64,000 bases of DNA from Klebsiella electrica (GCF_006711645.1 NZ_CP041247.1:2170001-2234000); one strand, 5' to 3'. Shown: positions 11,325-21,113, counted from the first letter of the stretch. Program-made: numbers and translations. Notes: generated from the sequence alone by a model not told the origin.

Positions 11325-12017
11325 ATGATAAAGAACAAGATGGAAATAGAATCCTATAGCTTTGTTTTAGAGCCATCTTACAAAAAAGATGGTTCTGTTC
11401 ACTCTTGGGAAATTCTAACGAAGAAAGTAAATAAAAAGAATTTCAATGATGATCTGCCTAATGAAAAGGTTTTTTGTTTCAGTTCATTAAACGAAAAGGA
11501 AATAATTGATGTATTTAATAAGCAGTTATTGACAATTGCTGAAATCGACCCTTTGTTCTTAAATGACAGGCCGGTATCATTGAATGTTGATAGCCTTATC
11601 AGTGATTATATATTAAACGACAGATATGTAAGTGATTACATAAAAAAGCAAAAAAATATTACTGTCGAGATCCACGAGGATTTTCACGAGTTTAAGCACC
11701 CGAGCTGTATGGCTGAGTTAACGCAACTGTCCACATTGTGTCCAGTATGGTTGGATGATTTTGGCCGAGGACTGACAAGCATAAAGGTTATTGAATCATT
11801 TGAATTTGAATGTATAAAAATAGACAAGGATTACTTTTGGGAGATTCAAAACGATAATGATTTTACAGCGATATTAGGGAAAATAAAATCGTATTGTGAC
11901 TTTGTCATCGTTGAGGGAGTTGAAACAATAGAGCAAAAAAATAAGGTTTTTTCTGTTATTGATAGTGCTTGCCAGGGACGGTTATGGAAAGGTGATTACT
12001 ACTACATTGAGTGTTAA
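11325..12017 (+). CDS. EAL-domain cyclic di-GMP phosphodiesterase
   Basis: A 230-residue stand-alone EAL domain with no membrane segment, predicted to open cyclic di-GMP. All usual catalytic positions are visible: E29 in EIL, N87 in SLNVD, E115 in TVEIHE, D144-D145 in LDDFG, K165 in IKID, E197/E200 in VEGVE and Q217. It is therefore unlike the degenerate YdiV. A second possible start is the ATG at 11340, and neither has a strong ribosome-binding site. An in-frame stop (11307-11309) next to the IS junction shows the insertion did not truncate the protein. The IS lies only 18 bases upstream and has probably changed its expression. Confidence 0.85.
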   Translation: MIKNKMEIESYSFVLEPSYKKDGSVHSWEILTKKVNKKNFNDDLPNEKVFCFSSLNEKEIIDVFNKQLLTIAEIDPLFLNDRPVSLNVDSLISDYILNDRYVSDYIKKQKNITVEIHEDFHEFKHPSCMAELTQLSTLCPVWLDDFGRGLTSIKVIESFEFECIKIDKDYFWEIQNDNDFTAILGKIKSYCDFVIVEGVETIEQKNKVFSVIDSACQGRLWKGDYYYIEC

Positions 12018-12025
12018 TAAAAATC

Positions 12026-12346
12026 ATGAAAAGTGAAAATAAATGCCCATTTTGCGGCGCTAATTTAATTACTGAAGACCATTGCCATAGTTGCAACGCA
12101 TTCCAGATTAAAGGGTATGTTTCAAGAGAAGCGCGTAGAAGAATTAAGCTGATATCTGCCTGCGTGTCCTTGATAATCGGGCTGGTTGCAGCTTTCATCG
12201 CATTTCTGGCATCTGTTGATATTGGCGTATATATTTTAATACTTGTTTTTTCTGTTGTTTTTTTGTTCGCGCTTAATCGACTTCTGTTTACAAAAGAAGT
12301 AAAAAAAGGGAAGGTGGTCTGGAAGCGAGCGATGGTTGCATGGTAG
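12026..12346 (+). CDS. Small zinc-ribbon membrane protein
   Basis: A 106-residue protein that starts MKSENKCPFCGANL. An N-terminal zinc ribbon is formed by C7, C10, C20 and C23 (CPFC and CHSC), followed by a basic linker (SREARRRIK) and two membrane helices (about residues 43-66 and 70-88). The start chosen is the ATG at 12026, eight bases after the EAL stop; a GTG at 12011 overlaps that gene. The tight spacing suggests cotranscription with the EAL gene. No named family was recognised; regulatory or membrane-anchoring roles are guesses. Confidence 0.65.
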   Translation: MKSENKCPFCGANLITEDHCHSCNAFQIKGYVSREARRRIKLISACVSLIIGLVAAFIAFLASVDIGVYILILVFSVVFLFALNRLLFTKEVKKGKVVWKRAMVAW

Positions 12347-12658
12347 GAAGCACATTAAAATAGTGACAACAAGATTATAATATCGATACCTATTCAGTGC
12401 TATCGACTATTTGAACTAACGCTCTGGATTTTCGATGTTTTGGTCATTGAACAATAACTATAAGACCGTGCAAAATTTTTTGCGCGGCTTGTGACTGGGC
12501 AACGCGTCGGCACAGGGCCACCTGTGGTCTGCAAGTGAAAGTCAGGGCATAGATAAAGGATTTTTAGACCCTGCGACCGCGATAAAATCGACTTAACTAC
12601 GGCCTGATAGAGAGTTGATAACGCCATGCTATTGATACACACGGCGTTATACAGGGCT
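12347..12658 (+). other. Intergenic region without a recognised gene
   Basis: About 310 bases between the zinc-ribbon gene and yciI. Short ORFs are present on the minus strand but lack a ribosome-binding site and protein-like composition. This is the right border of the accessory segment. Confidence 0.5.
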
Positions 12659-12955
12659 TTAAAATACCTTCTTATAAGGCTTCACGGAGACGTTCTGGTA
12701 AACGCCAGCCGCGATGTAAGGGTCATCATTTGCCCATGCTTTTGCGACTTCCAGCGATTCGAATTCCGCAATGACCGTTGAACCAGTAAACCCGGCGGCG
12801 CCAGGTTCATTACTGTCGACGGCAGGCATTGGACCGGCGGTCAACAGGCGACCTTCATCTTGTAATAGCTGCAAACGTGCCAGGTGGGCGGGACGTACCG
12901 ACAAGCGCTTTTCCAGAGAATCGGCAATGTCTTCAGCGTAGATAACGTAAAGCAC
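12659..12955 (-). CDS. yciI: YciI family protein
   Basis: A 98-residue cytoplasmic protein of the YciI/YCII family, a ferredoxin-like fold with a conserved His-Asp pair; physiological role uncertain. Conserved stretches are [20 protein letters not shown] and GPMPAVDS. The GTG at 12955 was chosen because AAGGAG lies nine bases upstream and the length then equals the E. coli protein; a TTG six codons earlier would place the Shine-Dalgarno inside the gene. It diverges from tonB, as in E. coli. Confidence 0.92.
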   Translation of the reverse strand: MLYVIYAEDIADSLEKRLSVRPAHLARLQLLQDEGRLLTAGPMPAVDSNEPGAAGFTGSTVIAEFESLEVAKAWANDDPYIAAGVYQNVSVKPYKKVF

Positions 12956-13104
12956 GGCAAGGCTCCTTATCAATAAACAGGCGAATCACGTTAAGTGAAT
13001 CCGCCGTTGACTGCAATGCAAAGATGCGCGCTGGCTTAAAATGCCGTGTTTCAGGATTTTTTCCGACAAAAAGGGGCAAATTTTGACGCAAGATAACAAG
13101 GCTT

Positions 13105-13135
13105 ATTGAATATGATTGCTATTTGCATTTAAAAT
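13105..13135 (+). promoter_or_regulatory. tonB promoter with overlapping Fur box
   Basis: TTGAAT at 13106-13111 and TAAAAT at 13130-13135 with an 18-base spacer. The AT-rich spacer (TATGATTGCTATTTGCAT) overlaps the position of the known Fur site of E. coli tonB, which implies iron repression. Confidence 0.7.
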
Positions 13136-13173
13136 CGAGGCATCATTTTTCAACAGAAACGACTATGAGCGCA

Positions 13174-13908
13174 ATGACCCTTGATTTACCTCGCCGCTTC
13201 CCGTGGCCGACGCTGCTGTCCGTGGCTATCCACGGTGCCGTTGTGGCGGGGTTGCTTTATACCTCGGTACATCAGGTTATTGAACAGCCCTCTCCCTCGC
13301 AACCGATCGAAATTACGATGGTTGCACCGGCAGACCTTGAACCGCCACAGGCCGCACAACCGGTAGTGGAGCCCGTTGTTGAACCGGAGCCTGAGCCGGA
13401 GGTCGTGCCGGAACCCGAGCCGCCAAAAGAAGCGCCGGTCGTCATTCACAAGCCCGAAGCCAAACCTAAACCGAAGCCTAAACCGAAGCCGAAGCCAGAG
13501 AAGAAGGTCGAACAGCCGAAACGTGATGTGAAACCGGCGGAAACGCGCGCGGCTTCACCGTTTGAAACGACCAATACGGCGCCGGCGCGTACGCAGCCGA
13601 ACTCCGCGCCAGCCATGGCGAAACCCACCCAGACCGCGCCGAGCGGCCCGCGAGCGCTGAGCCGCAACCAGCCGTCATACCCGACACGTGCACAGGCGCT
13701 GCGCATCGAAGGTTCTGTTCGCGTCAAGTTTGATGTCACGCCGGATGGGCGCGTGGATAACATAGAAATTCTCTCCGCACAGCCAGCCAATATGTTTGAA
13801 CGGGATGTGAGAAACGCGCTGCGCAAATGGCGCTATGAAGTGGGCAAGCCGGGAACCGGCGTCACCATGACGATCAAATTCCGTCTGAAGGGCGTTGAGA
13901 TAAGCTAA
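13174..13908 (+). CDS. tonB: Energy transducer TonB
   Basis: Transmits proton-motive energy from ExbBD to outer-membrane receptors for siderophores and vitamin B12. It is 244 residues. The N-terminal anchor has the SxxxH motif (SVAIHGAVVAG), followed by a proline-rich periplasmic spacer with EP repeats and a run of KP repeats at about residues 110-122, and the C-terminal TonB domain with QPSYPTRAQALRIEGSV and KWRYE. The start follows the E. coli convention (MTLDLPRRF); an upstream ATG at 13165 is possible. It is iron-regulated, judging from the upstream Fur box. Confidence 0.96.
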   Translation: MTLDLPRRFPWPTLLSVAIHGAVVAGLLYTSVHQVIEQPSPSQPIEITMVAPADLEPPQAAQPVVEPVVEPEPEPEVVPEPEPPKEAPVVIHKPEAKPKPKPKPKPKPEKKVEQPKRDVKPAETRAASPFETTNTAPARTQPNSAPAMAKPTQTAPSGPRALSRNQPSYPTRAQALRIEGSVRVKFDVTPDGRVDNIEILSAQPANMFERDVRNALRKWRYEVGKPGTGVTMTIKFRLKGVEIS

Positions 13909-13921
13909 CCGCGTTGTAATC

Positions 13922-13944
13922 AGGCCCCCTCAGGGGGCCTTTTC
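13922..13944. terminator. Bidirectional terminator after tonB
   Basis: Stem AGGCCCCCT/AGGGGGCCT with a one-base loop, followed by TTTT. It overlaps the end of yniA on the other strand, so it can serve both. Confidence 0.8.
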
Positions 13945-14802
13945 CGTTAAGACCGCATCCAGCGCTTTCTGCGCCGTCACCAGATGCTGGCCGCCGAACA
14001 AAATCGCCCGGTTTAACAACGTGTAGAGCTGATAAACCGGCTGACGTTCAAGAAAGTCAGCGGGCAGCGGCGATATCGACTGGTAGCCATCGTAGATCTG
14101 CGGCGGCTGTTCAGGGTGCAGCGGCAGCATCGCCAGATCGCACTCTCTGTCTCCCCAGTAACAGGCGGGATCGAAAATGTAGGGGCCGTTTGGTCCTAGC
14201 GCGCAATTTCCCGACCACAAATCCCCATGCAGCAGTGACGGTTGAGGCTGGTGATTGCTCAGGCGCTGCTGCACATTATCGACGATGCTGTCGATGTCAC
14301 CGAAGTTGAGCCCTTTTTCGGCAGCCAGCTCCAGCTGCCAGCCGATACGCTGTTCGGCAAAAAAAGTCGACCAGCGGCGTTGCCAGGCGTTCGGCTGCGG
14401 TGTAGTGGAAAGATCGTTATCAAAATCCAGCCCAAACTGCGGCTGATCGCTCCACTGATGCAAGTGCGCAATATGCTGACCGAGTAAGAAGGCGTTGTGC
14501 GCGTCCAGCGGGCGAGGGGGCAGATACTCCATGACCAGGAAACTGTAGTCGCGATCGCTGCCAACAGCATAAACCTGCGGAACGCTAACGGTTTTACTCC
14601 GCGACAGCAGCTCGAGCTGATCTGCTTCAGCGGTAAAGATAGGCAGCAGTTCTCGCTCATCACATTTAACAAAGTAGTCCCGTCCGCCGAAACGTAAGTG
14701 CCAGGCCGCATGAATTTCGCCGCCGGGCAGTTCGTTGCGGAGTTCGATTTCAGCGGTTTCGGTATGCCAGTCGCTTAACAACGTGCTGATAGCTTGCCAC
14801 AT
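13930..14802 (-). CDS. yniA: Fructosamine-3-kinase family protein YniA
   Basis: A 290-residue member of the fructosamine kinase/ketosamine-3-kinase family, which phosphorylates glycated amines; the E. coli protein's substrate is not firmly known. Kinase-like motifs include SLLHGDLWSGN (catalytic loop) and YIFDPACYWGDRE (metal-binding DFG-like segment). The start at MWQAIS follows GGGGAGAGACAGC and gives the family length; nine upstream codons in the open frame were excluded. Its junction with tonB is a synteny break relative to E. coli. Confidence 0.93.
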   Translation of the reverse strand: MWQAISTLLSDWHTETAEIELRNELPGGEIHAAWHLRFGGRDYFVKCDERELLPIFTAEADQLELLSRSKTVSVPQVYAVGSDRDYSFLVMEYLPPRPLDAHNAFLLGQHIAHLHQWSDQPQFGLDFDNDLSTTPQPNAWQRRWSTFFAEQRIGWQLELAAEKGLNFGDIDSIVDNVQQRLSNHQPQPSLLHGDLWSGNCALGPNGPYIFDPACYWGDRECDLAMLPLHPEQPPQIYDGYQSISPLPADFLERQPVYQLYTLLNRAILFGGQHLVTAQKALDAVLTEKAP

Positions 14803-14907
14803 GCTGTCTCTCCCCTTGTTTTCCACCATTTCATAAGGTTAGCCCATAACCCCGGTGTAAAATTCGAACTGACGCACAACTGGCGCGCTCCGCTGCGCGA
14901 ATCGCAC

Positions 14908-15192
14908 TTATTGAGCTTTCAACCACTCCGCAAATGTGGTGACGGTAACGTCGACGGGGCGGCCCAGCGCTGTTTCCGCCAGTCCGGCGCTAAGCGCTTT
15001 GACCTCGTCGGCGCTTTGCCCGGAAATCAGGCCAAAGGTATTCGTCCCCAGTTCATGGACCTTACCGTTTTCGTCATTCAGCACGAGAGTAAATCCTGCG
15101 CGGGTGAGATGATTACTTAGCTCGTTAATTTCGGTCAGCGTCTCTTCCTGAAAGTTGACCGTGACGACGCGGGTAACAATTTCTGTGCTCAT
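14908..15192 (-). CDS. ydiZ: YdiZ family protein
   Basis: A 94-residue cytoplasmic protein of unknown function that matches E. coli YdiZ in length and in position between pfkB and yniA. It starts MSTEIVTRVVTVNF and has an alternating beta-strand and helix pattern without a membrane segment. Confidence 0.85.
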   Translation of the reverse strand: MSTEIVTRVVTVNFQEETLTEINELSNHLTRAGFTLVLNDENGKVHELGTNTFGLISGQSADEVKALSAGLAETALGRPVDVTVTTFAEWLKAQ

Positions 15193-15282
15193 TTTTCACC
15201 CTGTTGTAATCCATGGAATTTTCAGCATAGACCATGATGATGATTTGGCGACTCCCTCTGCGTCAGCAGAGGGAAGGGGGAA

Positions 15283-16215
15283 CTAGCGACCGCACAGATA
15301 AGTGTAGATTTTTTGTGTGTTTTCCAACGAGCACAGGCGGGTACCCTGATTAATGGTGGCGGCGCTACCGGCGGCGACGCCGAAGCGGACCATATCCTCC
15401 AGACTGGCATCTTCCGCCAGACGCAGGGTCATAGCGCCCACCATGCTGTCGCCGGCGCCAACGGTACTTTGGCTTTTCATCGGCGGCGGCACGACCTGTA
15501 CACTGCCGCTGGCATCAACGCCCAGCGCACCCTGTGGGCCGAGTGAGACCACCACCCGACGGACTTTACCCGAACGAATCAGCTCCTGCGCTGCGTGTCG
15601 AACGTCATCCGGCTGGCTCAGATCGCGCCCTACCAGGGCACTCAGCTCTTTCTGATTAGGCTTGACGAGTTCAATATTGCCGACATCAAGAGCGGCGGCC
15701 AGCGCCTCGCCCGAACTATCAATGATGCAGCGAAGCCCGTGACGCTGCGCGATTTTGACTAACCCGGTCAGGTTGTTAACGTCGATGCCTGGGGGCAGGC
15801 TGCCGCTCACGACCAGCAATGAGCCGGTTTCGATTGCCAGAACTTTTTCTTCGAGAAGGCGGAACTCTTCTTCCGTTAAGGCGGCACCAGGCATGACGAA
15901 ACGGTACTGTTCGCCGCTTGAGCCCACGTGTACATGCAGATTTTGCCGCGTCCAGTCGTGCGCCTCGACAGGCACAACCGGAACCTGTTCTGCGGTGAGC
16001 AGCGCCGTAAGGTGTTCGCCGGTGGCGCCACCGGCCGGATAAATGGCGGTAGCTTTACCGCCGAGAAAGGTGATTGCCCGCGCGACGTTGATACCGCCAC
16101 CGCCGGGTTCGAAAATCGGCGCGCTACAGCGGAGTTTGCCTTCAGGGTACATTTGCGGCGTCAGCGTTGCGCTGTCGAGCGAGGGAGCCAGCGTTAGCGT
16201 ATAGATTTTAGTCAT
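15283..16215 (-). CDS. pfkB: 6-phosphofructokinase II
   Basis: Minor, non-allosteric phosphofructokinase, 310 residues, that turns fructose-6-phosphate into fructose-1,6-bisphosphate. It belongs to the ribokinase family: the N-terminal substrate motif is FEPGGGGINVARAI, and the C-terminal signature STVGAGDSMVGAM holds the catalytic aspartate. Length is one residue more than the E. coli enzyme. It diverges from ydiY across a 412-base region. Confidence 0.95.
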   Translation of the reverse strand: MTKIYTLTLAPSLDSATLTPQMYPEGKLRCSAPIFEPGGGGINVARAITFLGGKATAIYPAGGATGEHLTALLTAEQVPVVPVEAHDWTRQNLHVHVGSSGEQYRFVMPGAALTEEEFRLLEEKVLAIETGSLLVVSGSLPPGIDVNNLTGLVKIAQRHGLRCIIDSSGEALAAALDVGNIELVKPNQKELSALVGRDLSQPDDVRHAAQELIRSGKVRRVVVSLGPQGALGVDASGSVQVVPPPMKSQSTVGAGDSMVGAMTLRLAEDASLEDMVRFGVAAGSAATINQGTRLCSLENTQKIYTYLCGR

Positions 16216-16387
16216 CTAATGTCCTCCATGATACGGATTAAGCTGTTCTGTTTTTAAGCATGGCACTTCTTCCCGGGAAGAGGAAGCGATTGCGGGTCGT
16301 GATTTGTAAAGCACTTTTTATTTTTATCTTTATGAAATAAAGATTGTTCCAGGAGCTGTCTTATTCAAAAAATGAAATAGTAATTGA

Positions 16388-16416
16388 TTGCTATGTCAAT
16401 CGTGCTTTTTTATAAT
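16388..16416 (+). promoter_or_regulatory. Strong candidate promoter of the ydiY leader
   Basis: TTGCTA at 16388-16393, a 17-base spacer and a perfect TATAAT at 16411-16416. It predicts a transcript start near 16423, about 205 bases before the ydiY ATG. Confidence 0.65.
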
Positions 16417-16422
16417 TCTCTG

Positions 16423-16609
16423 CCTTTCATTGGACCTGCAAGATACAGAAATCATTCAAGAGGCGGCGAGGGAAGCCATCCTACGCAAGCACAGTTCAGG
16501 CTGTGTGGGGGGATGTCTTAGTGACTCAAGCAAAGAAGTCGCCTGAAGGATGACGCGTATAGCGATCCTTGCGAAAGTTTCCGGGACCAGCTGGGTCTCT
16601 CTTTTTGTT
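16423..16609 (+). ncRNA. Structured ydiY leader or small RNA ending in a terminator
   Basis: Downstream of the promoter at 16388-16416 there are a stem CACAG/CTGTG (16490-16505) and a stem AAGGAT/ATCCTT with an inner CGC/GCG pair (16546-16570). An intrinsic terminator follows, GGGACC/GGTCTC (16583-16599) with a T-rich tail to 16609. The terminator stands 18 bases before ydiY. It may be a transcription attenuator for ydiY or an independent small RNA. No known RNA family was recognised. Confidence 0.55.
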
Positions 16610-16627
16610 GTACGGACTCTAAATTAA

Positions 16628-17386
16628 ATGAAGCTTTTGAAGACAGTACCCGCAGCGGCATTGCTGGCGGGGGGGCTCTTTGCGTCGGCGCACGCATTGG
16701 CCGATGATTCCGTTTTTACTGTTATGGATGACCCTTCCACTGCCAAAAAACCTTTCGAAGGTGCTGTTAACGCCGGCTATCTGGCGCAGTCCGGAAATAC
16801 GAAAAGTTCTTCAGCGACCGCGGATTCCACGTTGACCTGGTACGGCGATACGACGGCATGGTCGCTGTGGGGTAATGCCAGCAACACGTCGTCTAACGAT
16901 CAGCGCTCCTCCGAAAAATACGCGATTGGCGGTCGTAGTCGCTACAACCTGACCGACAGCAACTACTTGTTTGGCCAGGCCAGCTGGTTGACTGACCGCT
17001 ATAATGGCTATCAACAACGCGACGTTTTAACCGCAGGTTATGGTCGCCAGATTCTGAACGGCCCGGTCCACAGCCTGCGCTTTGAATTTGGTCCTGGCGT
17101 GCGCTATGACGAGTATACCGATGGCGATAATCAAACCCAGCCGCTGGGCTACGCTTCCGGTACCTGGGCCTGGCAGATGACCGATAACGCTAAGTTCACT
17201 CAAGGGGTGTCGGTGTTCGGTGCCCAGGACACCACACTGAACTCGGAAAGTGCCCTGAACGTCGCTATCAATGCGCATTTTGCGCTGCGGGTCGCCTACA
17301 ACCTGACCTGGAACTCCGAACCGCCATCATCGGCGCCGAATCATACCGACAGACGCACGACGCTATCTTTAGGGTATAAGATGTAA
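16628..17386 (+). CDS. ydiY: YdiY, outer-membrane DUF481 protein
   Basis: A 252-residue exported protein with a signal peptide (MKLLKTVPAAALLAGGLFASAHALA). The mature part shows alternating amphipathic strands, typical of the DUF481 beta-barrel family, ending in the aromatic-poor LSLGYKM. E. coli YdiY is described as acid-inducible; its function is unknown. It has a weak ribosome-binding site and lies just after an intrinsic terminator, so it is probably controlled by read-through. It is followed by its own terminator at 17394. Confidence 0.88.
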   Translation: MKLLKTVPAAALLAGGLFASAHALADDSVFTVMDDPSTAKKPFEGAVNAGYLAQSGNTKSSSATADSTLTWYGDTTAWSLWGNASNTSSNDQRSSEKYAIGGRSRYNLTDSNYLFGQASWLTDRYNGYQQRDVLTAGYGRQILNGPVHSLRFEFGPGVRYDEYTDGDNQTQPLGYASGTWAWQMTDNAKFTQGVSVFGAQDTTLNSESALNVAINAHFALRVAYNLTWNSEPPSSAPNHTDRRTTLSLGYKM

Positions 17387-17393
17387 TTTATTT

Positions 17394-17421
17394 CAGGCCG
17401 GGAAACCGGCCTGATTGTTTT
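17394..17421 (+). terminator. ydiY terminator
   Basis: Stem CAGGCCGG/CCGGCCTG around a GAAA tetraloop, followed by ATTGTTTT. Confidence 0.8.
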
Positions 17422-17656
17422 AAAATTAACAACCAGTGGCATTATTATTTTTGGTCTTTTGTTTCGTTTTTTATAAAAAGAAAATAACTCCATAATTTCC
17501 TCATAATTCATTTTTCCCTGACAACTCTGCAGATAATTTGACACAAATAGCTAAATATTGAGTCGAACAAAAGTGTGATCGGGATCTATACTGTTGACTA
17601 ATGACAAAGATGCGCTCTTTGCCCGACAATCTTCAGTAAATAAGAGAATCACCATC

Positions 17657-17890
17657 ATGAAAAATAGCAAAATCGCAACTGCGACTGTGATGCTGTGCAC
17701 CCTGTCTTTTGGCGCGTTAGCCGCCGATCCGCTCCCGCAGCCAGGCAACACCGACCACACGCAGATCGGTATTGCCAAGGCCACCGACGTGGAAGCCGGG
17801 TCGAATATTGCTCCCGGTTCACAATCAACCGGTCACTCTATGGATGATGCATTTAATGTCCATACCCTTGTGGCCGGCGAGTGGTCCTGA
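17657..17890 (+). CDS. Small exported protein of unknown function
   Basis: A 77-residue protein. A signal peptide (MKNSKIATATVMLCTLSFGALAA) leaves a mature part of about 54 polar residues without cysteine. The ATG at 17657 is preferred because it begins the signal peptide; the frame is open 21 codons further upstream. No family was recognised. It stands alone between ydiY and thrS. Confidence 0.6.
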   Translation: MKNSKIATATVMLCTLSFGALAADPLPQPGNTDHTQIGIAKATDVEAGSNIAPGSQSTGHSMDDAFNVHTLVAGEWS

Positions 17891-18296
17891 TTTTCTCGAT
17901 AATATGGTGACCTTTCAGGGAATATAAAACCGGGTAGCGTTGTACCGGTTTATTTCCTGAATTGCGGGCAAAAGTGATTTCTCTTGTTTGCTCTTTTTAC
18001 CCTGTGCGTATTGTGGCGCGAGCGGCATTCCTTTTATTGTCCGTCTTTTGTCCGCCGCGTTGTTCCCGTGGCTGAATATTCAGCAGATGATTTCCGTCCT
18101 CCCCTTGTTTTACTCATAACCGCCACCATTTATCCGGTTCTGACTTTTAACACGCACTAATGATGTGTAAACTAAGGGCCGGTGTTATCAACAGGCGGCT
18201 GCAGGTGGGAATGGTTCGGTAAACGAGCGTCCTCATATTTCGCAGAGTGAAGCGGGAACTGAGCTATAACTTGTTGATAATTATTATTATATTTTT
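17891..18296 (+). other. Region upstream of thrS
   Basis: A long imperfect hairpin at about 17909-17957 pairs TTCAGG-AATA-AAACCGG with its reverse complement and may end transcription of the small exported gene. A -10-like TAAACT at 18168-18173 is a candidate thrS promoter element. After that lies the upper part of the thrS leader. No ORF was recognised. Confidence 0.5.
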
Positions 18297-18344
18297 TTGT
18301 ATGTGCTCTTTCGTGTGGGGCACCACTGCAAATAAGGACATAAA
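18297..18344 (+). promoter_or_regulatory. thrS translational operator (tRNA-Thr anticodon mimic)
   Basis: A stem GTGC/GCAC (18303-18323) presents a loop with TTCGTGTG, which contains the threonine anticodon CGT, directly before the Shine-Dalgarno AAGGA. This equals domain 2 of the E. coli thrS operator, where threonyl-tRNA synthetase binds its own mRNA and blocks ribosome loading. Confidence 0.75.
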
Positions 18345-20273
18345 ATGCCTGTAATTACGCTTCCTGATGGCAGCCAACGCCATTTTGACCACGCCGTCAG
18401 CCCGCTGGATGTTGCTCTGGATATCGGTCCGGGCCTGGCGAAAGCCACGATCGCTGGACGGGTGAATGGTGAGCTGGTTGACGCCTGTGACCCCATCGAA
18501 AACGATGCCACCCTCTCTATCATCACTGCAAAAGATGAAGACGGTCTGGAGATCATTCGTCACTCCTGCGCGCATCTGCTTGGTCATGCGATTAAGCAAC
18601 TGTGGCCAAACACTAAGATGGCTATCGGTCCGGTTATCGATAACGGCTTCTATTATGACGTTGACCTCGATCATACGCTGACCCAGGAAGATATCGACGC
18701 GCTCGAAAAACGTATGCACGAGCTCGCCGAGAAGAATTATGACGTCATCAAGAAGAAAGTCAGCTGGCACGAAGCGCGTGAAACCTTCGTGAAGCGCGGC
18801 GAGACCTATAAGGTTTCTATTCTTGATGAAAATATCGCCCATGATGACAAGCCAGGCTTGTATCATCATGAAGAGTACGTTGACATGTGCCGTGGACCGC
18901 ACGTGCCGAACATGCGTTTTTGTCATCACTTTAAACTGATGAAAATCGCGGGCGCGTACTGGCGCGGCGACAGCAACAACAAGATGCTGCAGCGTATTTA
19001 CGGTACCGCGTGGGCAGATAAAAAAGCGCTTAACGCGCATCTGCTGCGTCTGGAAGAAGCGTCCAAACGCGACCACCGCAAAATTGGCAAGCAGCTCGAC
19101 CTGTATCATATGCAGGAAGAGGCGCCGGGCATGGTCTTCTGGCATAACGACGGCTGGACAATCTTCCGCGAGCTGGAAGTGTTCGTGCGCTCCAAGCTGA
19201 AAGAGTACCAGTACCAGGAAGTGAAAGGCCCGTTCATGATGGACCGCGTGCTGTGGGAAAAAACCGGGCACTGGGACAACTACAAAGATGCGATGTTCAC
19301 CACCTCTTCTGAGAACCGTGAATACTGCATCAAGCCGATGAACTGTCCGGGTCACGTGCAGATCTTCAACCAGGGTCTGAAATCGTACCGCGATCTGCCG
19401 CTGCGTATGGCGGAATTCGGTAGCTGCCATCGTAACGAGCCTTCGGGCGCGCTGCATGGTCTGATGCGCGTACGTGGCTTTACTCAGGATGATGCGCACA
19501 TCTTCTGTACAGAAGAGCAGGTCCGTGAGGAAGTGAACGCCTGTATTCGTATGGTCTACGATATGTACAGCACCTTTGGCTTCGAGAAAATAGTCGTCAA
19601 ACTCTCAACGCGTCCGGAAAAACGTATCGGAAGCGACGAGACCTGGGATCGTGCTGAGGCGGATCTGGCGGTCGCGCTGGAAGAGAATAATATCCCGTTT
19701 GAATATCAACTGGGTGAAGGCGCGTTCTACGGTCCGAAAATTGAATTTACTCTGTATGACTGCCTCGATCGTGCATGGCAGTGCGGTACGGTACAGCTGG
19801 ACTTCTCTTTGCCGCAGCGTTTAAGCGCCTCTTATGTGGGCGAAAACAACGAGCGTCAGGTACCGGTAATGATTCACCGCGCAATTCTGGGGTCTATGGA
19901 GCGCTTCATTGGCATCCTGACCGAAGAGTTTGCCGGCTTCTTCCCAACCTGGCTTGCGCCGGTGCAGGTCGTGGTGATGAATATTACCGATTCTCAGTCT
20001 GAATACGTTAACGAATTGACTCGTAAACTACAAAATGCGGGCATTCGGGTAAAAGCGGACTTGAGAAATGAGAAGATTGGCTTTAAAATCCGCGAGCACA
20101 CTTTACGTCGTGTCCCGTATATGTTGGTCTGTGGCGACAAAGAAGTCGAAGCTGGCAAAGTGGCCGTGCGTACCCGTCGTGGTAAAGACCTCGGCAGCAT
20201 GGACGTAAATGAAGTGATCGAAAAGCTGCAACAAGAGATTCGCAGCCGCAGTCTTCAACAACTGGAGGAATAA
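18345..20273 (+). CDS. thrS: Threonyl-tRNA synthetase
   Basis: Class II synthetase, 642 residues, that charges tRNA-Thr and represses its own translation. The N-terminal TGS domain starts [11 protein letters not shown]. The editing domain has [10 protein letters not shown] and the zinc/editing residues of [10 protein letters not shown]. The catalytic core has PMNCPGH and [25 protein letters not shown], and the anticodon-binding domain follows. Only three bases separate it from the infC AUU start, so the two are cotranscribed. Confidence 0.98.
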   Translation: MPVITLPDGSQRHFDHAVSPLDVALDIGPGLAKATIAGRVNGELVDACDPIENDATLSIITAKDEDGLEIIRHSCAHLLGHAIKQLWPNTKMAIGPVIDNGFYYDVDLDHTLTQEDIDALEKRMHELAEKNYDVIKKKVSWHEARETFVKRGETYKVSILDENIAHDDKPGLYHHEEYVDMCRGPHVPNMRFCHHFKLMKIAGAYWRGDSNNKMLQRIYGTAWADKKALNAHLLRLEEASKRDHRKIGKQLDLYHMQEEAPGMVFWHNDGWTIFRELEVFVRSKLKEYQYQEVKGPFMMDRVLWEKTGHWDNYKDAMFTTSSENREYCIKPMNCPGHVQIFNQGLKSYRDLPLRMAEFGSCHRNEPSGALHGLMRVRGFTQDDAHIFCTEEQVREEVNACIRMVYDMYSTFGFEKIVVKLSTRPEKRIGSDETWDRAEADLAVALEENNIPFEYQLGEGAFYGPKIEFTLYDCLDRAWQCGTVQLDFSLPQRLSASYVGENNERQVPVMIHRAILGSMERFIGILTEEFAGFFPTWLAPVQVVVMNITDSQSEYVNELTRKLQNAGIRVKADLRNEKIGFKIREHTLRRVPYMLVCGDKEVEAGKVAVRTRRGKDLGSMDVNEVIEKLQQEIRSRSLQQLEE

Positions 20274-21113
<840 letters not shown>

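Noticed and set aside
11325-12017. The EAL gene as a relocated ydiV
   Set aside because: YdiV lacks key EAL catalytic residues; this protein keeps all of them, so it is better seen as an active phosphodiesterase.
12400-12642. An 80-codon minus-strand ORF before yciI
   Set aside because: No ribosome-binding site, no recognisable motif, and composition typical of chance frames.
13440-13500. Short tandem repeat of AAACCG-type units
   Set aside because: It encodes the Lys-Pro spacer of TonB and is explained by the protein.
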